NCBI GenBank assembly: GCA_021804595.1
Contig: JAJZHH010000007.1
Span: forward strand, 4,876 to 44,029
Source: Pseudomonadota bacterium
GTDB taxonomy: Bacteria; Pseudomonadota; Gammaproteobacteria; Burkholderiales; Burkholderiaceae_C
Reading direction: 5' to 3'
Length of the DNA: 39,154 bases
Shown: one piece after another, positions 1-8,144 of the stretch
Position numbering within the stretch: position 1 is the first letter of the stretch
How the letters are laid out: every line of letters starts with the position of its first letter
Notes under the pieces: model-generated
Databases searched by the model: none
The model's input: only the letters and a program-made list of their open reading frames with translations
What the model was told of the DNA's origin: nothing
Translations under genes and position numbers: made by a program

Positions 1-40
1 GGGGGGCTGAGCGCTCCTTCGGAGCGGCCGTGCGGAGCGC

Positions 41-1372
41 TCATGCCGGCGGCAGCTCGTCGGCGGCGCGCTGGGCTGACGCCTTGGCCGCGTACATTTC
101 GGCGTCGGCGCGCAGCAGCATCGAGTCGAGGTCGTCGTGGGCACCGAACAGCGTGCCACCGAGGCTGGCGCGGCAACGCAGCACGCGTCGGCCGAGCCGT
201 GCCGGTGCGGCGATCACCTGCTCGAGCTTGCGCGCGACGTCGTCGAGCGCAGCGCCGGCCGCCGCGCGCTCGTGCGGCAATTGCGCGAGCATCACGACGA
301 ACTCGTCGCCGCCGATTCGCGCCACCGTGTCGTGCGCGCGCACCACGCCCTTGAGACGTTGCGCGACCTCGACCAGCAGCTCGTCGCCGGCGTCGTGGCC
401 GTGGCGGTCATTGATGCGCTTGAAATCGTCGAGGTCGACGAACAGCAGCCCGCCGTGGCCGCCGTCGCGGGCCAGCGCCGCGCGCGCCTGCGCGACGCGG
501 TCGGCGAGCAGCCGGCGATTCGGCAACTGCGTCAGCGCGTCGTGGAACGCCATGTGACGCATCGCCTGTTCGGCGGCGAGCCGTTCGGCCTCCGCCGCCT
601 TGATCGCGCTGAGGTCGCGGATGAAGACGAACTGCCGGCGCAGCGCACGGTTCATGCTGACCGTGACCTCGACCGGCCACAGGCTGCCGTCGCGCCGCCG
701 GTGCAGCGACTCGAAGCGGTCGAAGCCCTGCGCCTCGACGCGGGCGATGTGCGCGGCGGTCGCAGCAGCGTCCTCGATCGCCTCGAGCAGCGAGACGCCG
801 GCGCCGATCAGCTCGGCGCGCGCGTATCCGGACATGCGGCAGTATTCATCGTTGACTTCGCGCAGCCGGCCGTCGAGGTCGACGACCCAGAAGCCGTCGG
901 GCATGGTCTCGACGACGCTGCGATAGCCCTCTTCGCTGATCTGCATCTCGCGCATCGCGCGCTCGCGCTGGGACACGTCGAGCCCGACCGCGACCAGGCC
1001 CTGGCGCGCATCGTGCTCGGCGCCCAGGCGCTGGTCGTGCCATTCGATCTCGACTTCGCGGCCATCACGCGCCAGCACCGCGTTGACGTGGCCGCGGTTG
1101 GGCTGGCCATCGAGCGCGCGGCGGCGCAACTCGGCGATGCCCGAACGCAGGCGTGACGGAATGAAGCGTTCGATCCAGTCGGCGCCGCGCACTTCGGCCA
1201 GCGCCCAACCGCTGAGCCGTTCGAAATAGTCGTTGAAGTAGACGATGCGGCCGTCGCCGTCGAGGATCAGGATCACGACCGGCGCGGCGTCGACGATGCG
1301 CGCCGCCCACGCCGCGTCCGGCTGAGCGGCCAGCCACTGCGGAGTATCGCCAACGCTTGAGGTCTGCTCCAT
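41..1372 (-). CDS. PAS-PAS-GGDEF diguanylate cyclase
   Basis: A 443-residue cytoplasmic signalling protein predicted to make c-di-GMP from two GTP. It has two PAS domains (about residues 21-140 and 145-260) and a GGDEF domain (about 271-435). The active-site loop is an intact GGDEF at 354-358, and an RxxD inhibitory site (RAHD, 345-348) sits exactly five residues before it, so product feedback inhibition is expected. No transmembrane segment or signal peptide is visible. The frame stays open far upstream, but the ATG at 1372 gives a clean PAS start and has a GGCGAGG-type ribosome site, so I use it. It lies 67 bp downstream of the GGDEF/EAL gene on the same strand and is probably co-transcribed with it. 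The ligands of the PAS domains cannot be told from sequence. Confidence 0.9.
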   Translation of the reverse strand: MEQTSSVGDTPQWLAAQPDAAWAARIVDAAPVVILILDGDGRIVYFNDYFERLSGWALAEVRGADWIERFIPSRLRSGIAELRRRALDGQPNRGHVNAVLARDGREVEIEWHDQRLGAEHDARQGLVAVGLDVSQRERAMREMQISEEGYRSVVETMPDGFWVVDLDGRLREVNDEYCRMSGYARAELIGAGVSLLEAIEDAAATAAHIARVEAQGFDRFESLHRRRDGSLWPVEVTVSMNRALRRQFVFIRDLSAIKAAEAERLAAEQAMRHMAFHDALTQLPNRRLLADRVAQARAALARDGGHGGLLFVDLDDFKRINDRHGHDAGDELLVEVAQRLKGVVRAHDTVARIGGDEFVVMLAQLPHERAAAGAALDDVARKLEQVIAAPARLGRRVLRCRASLGGTLFGAHDDLDSMLLRADAEMYAAKASAQRAADELPPA

Positions 1373-1439
1373 GCCCGCCTCGCCGTCGTGAGAATGTCCA
1401 GCGCGCGGCGGGTCGTGCCGCGCCGGGCTCAGCGACGAA

Positions 1440-4400
1440 TCATAGCCGCTGCACGCGCTCGAGCAACCAGCGCTGCAGCTGCGCCGAGTCGGCGTCGCCG
1501 CGCTCGAGCTGCGCCAGCCAGGTGGCGGCCTGCGGCTCGGCCGCGGCGAGGTCGCGCAGGTAACCGTGCAGCGCGGTTCCGTCGCGCGGCGCGAGCGCGT
1601 CGCGCCACCCGATCCAGTGGCAGGCCAGCGCGCCCAGCGCATGGCGCACGCCACCGGCGCTGCCGCCGGCGCGACGCGTCGCGTGCCAGTCGAGCAGCTG
1701 CTCGGGCGCCATCGGCCGCGCGATCGCCCAGCCCTGCCCGCGGTCGGCGCCGAGCGCGCGCGCAACCTCGATCTCCGCGTCGCGCTCCAGCCCCTCGACG
1801 ACGACTTCGACGCCGACGTCGCGCCCCATGCGCACGATCGCGCCGAGCAGAGCCAGCGTCGGCAGCGGGCGCTCGGGCAATTGCTGCAGCAGGCTGCGGT
1901 CGACCTTGATCGCGTCGAACGGCAGTCGCGACAGGCGCTGCAGGCTGCTGTAGCCGGTGCCGAGGTCGTCCATCGCCAGCCTCACGCCGAGCTCGCGCAG
2001 CCGTTCGAGTTCGCGCTGCTGCTCGGGCGCGTCGATACGCTCGCCCTCGAGCAGTTCCAGCCACAGCCGCCGCGGCTCGACAGCGTGTCGGCGCAGCGCC
2101 GCGTCGACGCGGCGCGCGCAGCCCTCGTGCAGCGTGCACGGCGCCAGGTTCAGCGCCAGCTGCAGCGACAGACCCGCGGCGTCCCAGCGCACCAGGTGCT
2201 CGAGCGACTGCTCGAGGCCGAGCTCGAACAGGCGGTCGAGCTCGGCACTGCCCAGCAGCGGCAGGAACCGCGCCGGCAACACGACGCTGCCGTCGGGCAT
2301 CGCCAGCCTCGCCAGCGCCTCGACCTTGACCAGGCGTCCGTCGTGCAGATCGACGATGGGTTGCACGTGCATGCGCAAGCCGCCGTCGAACAGGCGCGAG
2401 CGGTAAGCACGTGCCTCGTCCTGCGCGATCACCGGCGCCGGCGCGCTGCACAGCCCCCAGAGCTGTTCCCAGCGCGACTTCACGCCGCGTGCGAACTGGC
2501 GCATCACCGGCGACTCGAACTGGTTGGGCCATTCGCCGAAGCATGCGAGCACGCCGACGACCTGGCCGGCGGCGTCGACCAGCGGCACGCTCAGGCTCGA
2601 ACGCAGTCCCTGCGTCGCCGGTTGGCCAGCCAGCACGAACCAGCCGCGGTAGCGCGGGTCCTGCGCCAGCGACGCCGAGGTCTCGATGCGCAGGTTGCGC
2701 CAGGCCAGCGCGCTGGCGCCCTGGCCGCGCGGCGAGCGTGCGTCGAGCACGGCCTCGCAGCCCGGCGTCTGCAGCAGCTCGGCCAATGCGAGCGCGCGCG
2801 CCCCGGCACTGCGCTCGACCGCCAGCACGCCGTCCGGGCGCAGCCGCAGCAGCAGCACCGCGAGCACACCGGGCAAGGCGGCAAGCTCGGCCAGCGCGGC
2901 TTCGCTGACGTCGACCCAGCGCGCGCCGGGCGTCGGCAACGGCGCGGCGAGCAGGTCGAGGTAGACGGCGGTCGTGGCACCCTCGACTTCGAGTTCGACC
3001 TGCACGTCTTCCTGCAGCCGCGCATCGGCGACGAACATCGTGCGCAGGCGCTCTCGCGCACCGAGCGCCACCTGGTTCAGCTGCTCGGCGAGCAGTCGAC
3101 GATACAGGCCTTGCGCACGCGACAGCCACGCGCCGCTGACGCCGGTCAGCGCGTGCACCAGGCCGAGATGACGCGCGCGCTGGCGGATCGCGTCGCGCGA
3201 GGTCGCCGGGTCAAGCAGGAACTGCAAGTGCGCGGCCTGCCGCTGCAGCAGCTGCGCGCGCTCGTCGGCCGACAGCGTGCGCAGGATCGCGGCGGCCGAC
3301 GCGTCGCGCTCGAGTTCAGCGTAGAACTGCCCGGCGAAACGCGTGCCGGCGGTGCTGATCTGCCGCTGCACGCGCGCCAGCAGCGCCTGCGCCGCGGCGT
3401 CGAACGCGTCACCGTCGGGCTCGGGTTCGCTGGGCCCGGCGACTTGGGCGACCAGCCCCCACCACTGCGCGCGCGCGTGCTTGCGCTGCTTGCACTGGTA
3501 CATCGCGGCGTCAGCCTGGCGGATCAGCGCGTCGGGATCGCGGGCATCCTGCGGATACAGCGCCACGCCCATCGTCATGCTCACCTCGGCGGCGTCGCGG
3601 CCGCCGAGCGCGAACGGCGTCGCCACCGCCTCGTGCAGCCGCTGCAGCGCGTGCTCGAGCTGCTCGACCGCGCTCGCCGCATCGAGATCCTCGAAGACGA
3701 CGACGAACTCGTCGCCGCCGAGCCGCACCAGCAGGTCGCCGGCGCGCAGCCGCGCGCCCAGGCGCGCCGCCAGCTCGCACAGCAGGCGATCGCCGGCGCC
3801 GTGGCCGAAGGTGTCGTTGACCGGCTTGAAGTCGTCGAGGTCGATCAGCCCGAGCGCGACGACGCGATCGTGGCGCTGCGCGCGCGCCAGGATGCGCGGC
3901 AGCTCGCGGCGCAGCGCACGCCGGTTGGCCAGGCCGGTCAGCGTGTCGTGCAGCGATTCGTACGCGACCTGTTTCTGCAGCCGGTCGCGCTCGGTGACGT
4001 CGACCACGGTCCACACGACGAGCCGGTGGCCGGCCTCGCGCACCACGTTCGCCGACAGGTCGCAGCTGATGATCGCTCCGGCACGCGTGCGCAGCGTCGC
4101 GCTGGTCAGCTGCGCCGATCCAGTCTGGTACAGCTCGCGATAGAGCGACTTGACGCGCTCGAACGACTCATCGTCGGGGTACAGCGCGCGCGTTTCGCGG
4201 CCGACCAGCTCGCGCGGCGAATCGCGCCCGAGCATCGACACAAAATGTGCGTTGGCGTCGACGATGCGGCGCCCGCGCGTCATCACGATGCCGACCAGCG
4301 CGTTGTTGAGCAGGCTCTCGCGCAAGGCGCGGTTGCGCTTCTCGCGGCCGAGCAGCTCGAGCCGGTCGAGCCCGCGCGAGACGTCGAGCGCGAGCTGCGC

Positions 4401-4895
4401 GAGCAGGCGCTGCAAGTCGGCGTCGAACACCGCTTCGTGCTCGTGGTAGACCGCGAGCACGCCCCACATCATGCCGCCGCGGCGCAGCGGCAGTGCCGCG
4501 GTCGAGCGCAGGCCGTGCGCGCGCGCGTGGTCGTGCCAAGGCTCCAGCGTGGCCTCGGCCGCATAGGCGTCGTGGAACTGGGCAACGCCGTCGCGCCAGC
4601 AGCGGCCGACGCTGCCGCGGCCCAGCGGGTCGGCAGGATCGACGCTGATGCGCACATCGTCGAGCGCCTGCACGCGGCCGGTCGCGGCGATGAAGCGGAA
4701 CAGGCCGTCGGCGCCCGGGCGCGCGACGTAGGCCAGCGCCAGGCGCGCGTCGCGCGCAGCCAGGTCGCAGACCGCCTGCAGCAGGGTGTCCTCGGTGTCG
4801 TGCACGCTGATCGCGTGGTTGATCTGGGCGAGCAGACCGTTGAATTCGAGCAGCCGTGTCAGGCGAAGCTCGGCCGCCCCCGTTGCTCCGAGCAT
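1440..4895 (-). CDS. GAF-PAS-GGDEF-globin-GAF-EAL c-di-GMP enzyme
   Basis: A 1151-residue soluble protein predicted to make and/or degrade c-di-GMP. Domain order: GAF (about 20-180), PAS (190-310), GGDEF (313-475; GGDEF at 393-397, I-site RAGD 384-387), a globin-sensor-like helical region (500-640), a second GAF-like region (640-815) and EAL (820-1075). The EAL catalytic set is present: E859 in EAL, N916, E947/E950, the DD of DDLGTGYSS at 976-977, K997, E1034 and Q1054. In the globin-like part FY at 524-525 matches the distal Tyr and H581 the proximal heme His of globin-coupled sensors. The C-terminal 70 residues (HWIGW near 1093) vaguely recall a CZB-type domain, but this is unproven. The start has GGAGA eight bases upstream and a plausible promoter. 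Both enzymatic halves look intact. Confidence 0.88.
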   Translation of the reverse strand: MLGATGAAELRLTRLLEFNGLLAQINHAISVHDTEDTLLQAVCDLAARDARLALAYVARPGADGLFRFIAATGRVQALDDVRISVDPADPLGRGSVGRCWRDGVAQFHDAYAAEATLEPWHDHARAHGLRSTAALPLRRGGMMWGVLAVYHEHEAVFDADLQRLLAQLALDVSRGLDRLELLGREKRNRALRESLLNNALVGIVMTRGRRIVDANAHFVSMLGRDSPRELVGRETRALYPDDESFERVKSLYRELYQTGSAQLTSATLRTRAGAIISCDLSANVVREAGHRLVVWTVVDVTERDRLQKQVAYESLHDTLTGLANRRALRRELPRILARAQRHDRVVALGLIDLDDFKPVNDTFGHGAGDRLLCELAARLGARLRAGDLLVRLGGDEFVVVFEDLDAASAVEQLEHALQRLHEAVATPFALGGRDAAEVSMTMGVALYPQDARDPDALIRQADAAMYQCKQRKHARAQWWGLVAQVAGPSEPEPDGDAFDAAAQALLARVQRQISTAGTRFAGQFYAELERDASAAAILRTLSADERAQLLQRQAAHLQFLLDPATSRDAIRQRARHLGLVHALTGVSGAWLSRAQGLYRRLLAEQLNQVALGARERLRTMFVADARLQEDVQVELEVEGATTAVYLDLLAAPLPTPGARWVDVSEAALAELAALPGVLAVLLLRLRPDGVLAVERSAGARALALAELLQTPGCEAVLDARSPRGQGASALAWRNLRIETSASLAQDPRYRGWFVLAGQPATQGLRSSLSVPLVDAAGQVVGVLACFGEWPNQFESPVMRQFARGVKSRWEQLWGLCSAPAPVIAQDEARAYRSRLFDGGLRMHVQPIVDLHDGRLVKVEALARLAMPDGSVVLPARFLPLLGSAELDRLFELGLEQSLEHLVRWDAAGLSLQLALNLAPCTLHEGCARRVDAALRRHAVEPRRLWLELLEGERIDAPEQQRELERLRELGVRLAMDDLGTGYSSLQRLSRLPFDAIKVDRSLLQQLPERPLPTLALLGAIVRMGRDVGVEVVVEGLERDAEIEVARALGADRGQGWAIARPMAPEQLLDWHATRRAGGSAGGVRHALGALACHWIGWRDALAPRDGTALHGYLRDLAAAEPQAATWLAQLERGDADSAQLQRWLLERVQRL

Positions 4896-4945
4896 CGATC
4901 GGTCTCCGGAACTCGCGGCGCGCGCAGCGCGAGCCGCTCGTCAGC

Positions 4946-4974
4946 ATTGTCCGGGTGCGCGGCACGCGCGCCAA
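4946..4974 (-). promoter_or_regulatory. sigma-70-like promoter of the GGDEF/EAL gene
   Basis: On the minus strand TTGGCG (4974-4969) and GACAAT (4951-4946) are separated by 17 bp, and the start codon follows about 50 bp later. The -35 matches three of six consensus bases and the -10 four of six. It is a reasonable but unproven promoter for the two c-di-GMP genes. Confidence 0.45.
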
Positions 4975-5002
4975 GCCCGCGCCGGCACGGCAACGGCGCA
5001 AA

Positions 5003-5018
5003 CGTGAATTAATTCACG
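5003..5018. promoter_or_regulatory. 16-bp perfect AT-rich palindrome, possible operator
   Basis: CGTGAATTAATTCACG is a perfect 16-bp palindrome in otherwise very GC-rich DNA. It lies just past the stop of the DUF5666 lipoprotein gene and about 28 bp upstream of the putative -35 of the GGDEF/EAL gene. The position suits an operator for a dimeric regulator. A role as the lipoprotein transcript's 3' hairpin is possible, but the stem is AT-rich and no T-tract follows. Confidence 0.4.
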
Positions 5019-5021
5019 CGT

Positions 5022-6677
5022 TCAATGATCCAGCGAGATCGACTTCGCCAGGTTCACTCCGCCGGATTGCGTGAAGCTGACGTCGACCTTGACCCCGTTC
5101 TGCAGCGCTCCGCCCGACACCGTGACCCCATTGACCGCGATCGGCAGTCCGTTGACGACGAAGGTCTGCGCCGCGCTGTCATAGCTGTAGACCAGCCCCG
5201 AAGTCTCGTAGCTCTCCGACGACGTCGTGCCGCCGGCGCTGCCGCCCGACATGGTGCCGACGAACGAGACGCTGTACGCGGTCAGCCCGCTGCCGGCCAC
5301 GGTGCCTTCGACCTCGATCGTCGCGCCGCTTGCCAGCGCCGACGCGGCGCCGTTGCTGTACTGCACGTTGGCCGCCAGCGTCACCGCGATGCTGCGCATG
5401 GTGCCGTCGTCGCTGTAGCTCAGCGTGAAGCCGGCCGGGCTGACGGCGCTGACGGTGCCGCGGTAATCGACGGTGCCGCCGTCGGGCGCGTTGCCCGCCA
5501 CCGCGACACTGCTCGCGACCACCGCGTTGGACTGGCCGGACGCGATCGTGCCGACGACGTCGACGTAAACGCCGTTGCCCAGGCTTGACGCGCTGCCGGT
5601 GGTGAAGGTCGCCGCCGACGCGTCGACCGGAACGCCGCGCACGAGGAAATTGGACGAATCGACGTAGCCGGTGATCGTGCCCTTGAGCTCGATCGATCTG
5701 GCGTAGCCGCTGATCGACGCCGCGCGCACGCTGCCGCTGGCCGCGTCGATGCTGCCCTGCACGACGACGTAATCGCCGGCGTGCAGCGCGGCGACGCTGG
5801 CCGCCACCGCGCTGCCGTCGACCGGGATGCCCGACACGCTGAAGCTGCTGCCTTGCAGGTTCGCGACCAGCCCGCCGATGCGCGCCTGGCCCGATTGGCC
5901 CAGCAGCGTGCGGATGCGGATCGCGCCGGCGGCAAGCGCGTTCGAAGCGATCGGCGCCGCGCTCCAGACGTTGACCAGCTGCCCGTCGGCCAGCGCGATC
6001 CCGCTGGGGGCCAGCTGCGTCGACGCCGAGTAGTTCACGGTGATGCCGTCGACGACGAAGCTCGACGCCCCGAGCTGGCTGACGAGGCCGGTGACGCGAA
6101 CCGCCTGGTTCGTCGACGGCAATTGCCGCACCAGCGTGGCGTGCACATAGGGCTGGCCACCTGAATCGAGCCCGAACGCGCCATGCACTTCGACCTGGGT
6201 GCCGACGGCCAGTCCCGCCAGCCCGCCCAGGCCGGCGTAATAGGTGGTCGGCCCGGACGCGCTGCCGGAATTGACCGTCACGTTGACGCCATCGACGGTG
6301 AAACTTCCGGCGGCCGTGTTCACGTTGGCGACCGTGCCGATCAGCTCGGGTTCGATGACCACGGTGGTCGGGTTGCCGTTGGCGTCGGTGAGCACACTGA
6401 GGCGGTCGCCGAGCTCGACCGCGGTCGCCGGCTGCTGCGTGCCGCTGCCTTGCACGCCGTCCTCGAAATACGTCGGCGTCGCGCTGCTGTACGGCTGGCC
6501 GTCGAGCACGATGCTGCCGAATCCGGTCACGGTGCCGTAGCTGATGCCGGTGCCGCCGCTGCCGACACCACCGCCGGTCGACGCCAGCCCGCCACCGCCG
6601 CCACCGCCGCAAGAAGCCAGGGTCAACGCAGCGGCGAGGCCGCAGCCGATGCGGCGCAGCCAGCGCAATTCATTCAC
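5022..6677 (-). CDS. Lipoprotein with seven DUF5666-like repeats
   Basis: A 551-residue predicted outer-surface or periplasmic lipoprotein of unknown function. The N-terminus is a signal peptide ending in the lipobox LASC, followed by a Gly-rich linker. The rest is a tandem array of about seven units of 60-80 residues, each opening with a G-T/L-V/I motif and carrying a 'F.V.G..V' core: IGTVANVN, VTGLVSQLG, IGGLVANLQ, LKGTITGYV, YRGTVSAVS and SGLVYSYD, plus the first unit YGTVTGFG. This pattern is characteristic of DUF5666. I chose the GTG at 6677 because GAGGGAG lies seven bases upstream and it places the lipoprotein signal at the N-terminus; the nearby ATG is in another frame. The start overlaps the end of the upstream DUF6502 gene by 8 bp, so the two are probably translationally coupled. 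Confidence 0.85.
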   Translation of the reverse strand: MNELRWLRRIGCGLAAALTLASCGGGGGGGLASTGGGVGSGGTGISYGTVTGFGSIVLDGQPYSSATPTYFEDGVQGSGTQQPATAVELGDRLSVLTDANGNPTTVVIEPELIGTVANVNTAAGSFTVDGVNVTVNSGSASGPTTYYAGLGGLAGLAVGTQVEVHGAFGLDSGGQPYVHATLVRQLPSTNQAVRVTGLVSQLGASSFVVDGITVNYSASTQLAPSGIALADGQLVNVWSAAPIASNALAAGAIRIRTLLGQSGQARIGGLVANLQGSSFSVSGIPVDGSAVAASVAALHAGDYVVVQGSIDAASGSVRAASISGYARSIELKGTITGYVDSSNFLVRGVPVDASAATFTTGSASSLGNGVYVDVVGTIASGQSNAVVASSVAVAGNAPDGGTVDYRGTVSAVSPAGFTLSYSDDGTMRSIAVTLAANVQYSNGAASALASGATIEVEGTVAGSGLTAYSVSFVGTMSGGSAGGTTSSESYETSGLVYSYDSAAQTFVVNGLPIAVNGVTVSGGALQNGVKVDVSFTQSGGVNLAKSISLDH

Positions 6678-7569
6678 GGTCTTCTCCCTCGACGGCGCCG
6701 CGCGCTGCCGGCTCCACCTGTTCGTCCAGCGGCGCCCAGAAATAGGCGCCGAAGCGCACGCGGCAGGTCGCATCGTCGCGATCGCGTTCGGCGTCGTAGC
6801 GCCGGGTCGCTTCGGCGATCATGTCAGCACGCGCCTGGGCCCACAACTTGCGCGCCAGCTCGGCCAGCGCCCGCGCCGAGTCCTCGGTGATGCCTTGCGC
6901 ATAGACGCTCTGCTCGAGCATCGGCGATGCGCCGAGCAGGTTGCCGACCGCGGCCGACGCATGGTCGGACAAGTTGGCGCCGAACAGCTCGAGCAGCTCG
7001 CGCGACCCGGCCGGCGGCACGAAGCCGTCGCGGTGCGGCACCACGGTTTCGACCCCCTTGACCTTGTGCACCTGCACCAGGCCGAGCCGAAGCAGCTCGG
7101 TCAGGATGGTGTACGGATGCACGTCCTGCGTCACCGCCCGCGCCAGCGTGTCGAACGACGGTGCCGGGCCCGAGCGCGGCAGCGCGCGCGGCCGGCGGCT
7201 GCGGTCACGGTACTGCGGGTCCTGCATCCAGCGCGCGAACACCTGGCTGCTGATCGAGACCTCCTGCGCGATGCGCCCGCTGAGCCCGTCGAGCCGCCAG
7301 GCGCGGATGTCCTTGCGGTGCACGCCGCTGAGCGCGCTGATCGCCGAGTCGGTGTCGCGCTGGTCGCCGCGCAGCAGTTCCAGCCGCGCCTGCTCGACGA
7401 ACAGCGGTTTGAGCTCGGCGGCCAGCCGCGTGTAGTCGATGCCGCTGGCCAGCAGCAGCCGCACCAGCGGCGCGAGCACCGCGTGCAGCGCGTGCAGCAC
7501 GTCGTCGGCCGCGGGCAAGGGCTGCGCGGCGCGGCGCGGAACAGGCAGTGGACGGGGTGGGCGCCCCAT
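6670..7569 (-). CDS. DUF6502 family protein
   Basis: A 299-residue soluble protein that I recognise as DUF6502, a family commonly found beside DUF5666 lipoproteins in betaproteobacteria. The function is unknown. The first half holds two segments that read like helix-turn-helix modules. One is near residues 38-65 (LLLASGIDYTRLAAELKPLF); the other is near 75-100 and contains TDSAISALSGVHRKDIRAW. A DNA-binding regulatory role is therefore an inference worth testing. The C-terminal half is helical and ends in a charged tail. There is no signal peptide or membrane segment. It is the first gene of a two-gene unit whose second member is the DUF5666 lipoprotein (8-bp overlap). A palindromic candidate operator lies over its predicted promoter. 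Confidence 0.8.
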   Translation of the reverse strand: MGRPPRPLPVPRRAAQPLPAADDVLHALHAVLAPLVRLLLASGIDYTRLAAELKPLFVEQARLELLRGDQRDTDSAISALSGVHRKDIRAWRLDGLSGRIAQEVSISSQVFARWMQDPQYRDRSRRPRALPRSGPAPSFDTLARAVTQDVHPYTILTELLRLGLVQVHKVKGVETVVPHRDGFVPPAGSRELLELFGANLSDHASAAVGNLLGASPMLEQSVYAQGITEDSARALAELARKLWAQARADMIAEATRRYDAERDRDDATCRVRFGAYFWAPLDEQVEPAARGAVEGEDRE

Positions 7570-7620
7570 GGCGGGTGACGGAAGTTGCGCGGCAGGCCGC
7601 GACGGAAACGTTTCGGCGCG

Positions 7621-7663
7621 ATGATAGCGCGCCCCGCCTTTACATGTAATGTTTTCCCATTAC
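7621..7663 (-). promoter_or_regulatory. Promoter of DUF6502 operon with overlapping palindromes
   Basis: On the minus strand ATTACA (7650-7645) and TATCAT (7626-7621) are 18 bp apart, giving a plausible sigma-70 promoter 50 bp upstream of the DUF6502 start. The -35 lies within the palindrome TTACATGTAA (7640-7649), and an inverted pair GTAATG (7646-7651) / CATTAC (7658-7663) extends it. This low-GC cluster of half-sites over a -35 box looks like a repressor operator. Confidence 0.45.
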
Positions 7664-7698
7664 TTCAGACTCACCCGCCCCGCTTACCGCCGTCGCGC

Positions 7699-8031
7699 TC
7701 AGCGCGCCATCGCGCCTACGCCACGCGGCGCAGGCGCCGCCGACACCGCCACGCCGGGTGCGACGCGCACGCGCAGCGGCGCCCACGCGCTGGCCACCAC
7801 TCGGCCGGCGCGGCGCAGCGTGTGCACGTCGCCGGCGCGCAGGAACACGTCGTCGGCCTCGCCTTCCTCGGTCAGCCACAGCAGCGGCACCGCCGCCGTC
7901 GACAGCGCGGCCACCTGCACGCGCAGGCCAGCGGCGCCGTGCAGACGCAGCGTATCGCCTTCGTTCAGGGTGATCCAGCGGCGCTCCACCGCCATCCCCG
8001 CATCATTCCATCCGCGCATGATCCGAGTCAT
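7699..8031 (-). CDS. DUF2917 domain protein
   Basis: A 110-residue small protein of the DUF2917 family, predicted to be a single beta-rich cupin-like domain. The core runs from about residue 17 to 90: a W-x-L-x-x-G-D-x-L-x-L strand pair, then LWLTEEGEADDVFLRAGD, a family hallmark. Function unknown; no catalytic residues can be assigned. The frame opens 20 codons earlier, but the ATG at 8031 has a perfect AGGAGG five bases upstream, so I place the start there. It is divergently arranged with a LysR regulator 113 bp away, a common arrangement for this family. The regulator probably controls it, or both share a control region. Confidence 0.82.
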   Translation of the reverse strand: MTRIMRGWNDAGMAVERRWITLNEGDTLRLHGAAGLRVQVAALSTAAVPLLWLTEEGEADDVFLRAGDVHTLRRAGRVVASAWAPLRVRVAPGVAVSAAPAPRGVGAMAR

Positions 8032-8144
8032 CTTCGCCTCCTGTCGCCGACACCTCCAGGCGCCCCTGCGCCCCGGGTTTCGACACGTCATGAATACTAG
8101 GCGGGGAATCCCTGCGGCGACAGCGGCAATTGAACATCCATATC

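Noticed and set aside
12-26. Small hairpin CGCTCC-ttc-GGAGCG after the GGDEF gene
   Set aside because: The stem is only six pairs and there is no T-run on the minus strand, so I do not call a terminator.
1566-5012. Very long open frame on the plus strand opposite the GGDEF/EAL gene (about 1148 codons)
   Set aside because: It is rich in Arg, Gln, His and Ala with no domain, and mirrors the GC-biased codons of the real gene on the other strand.
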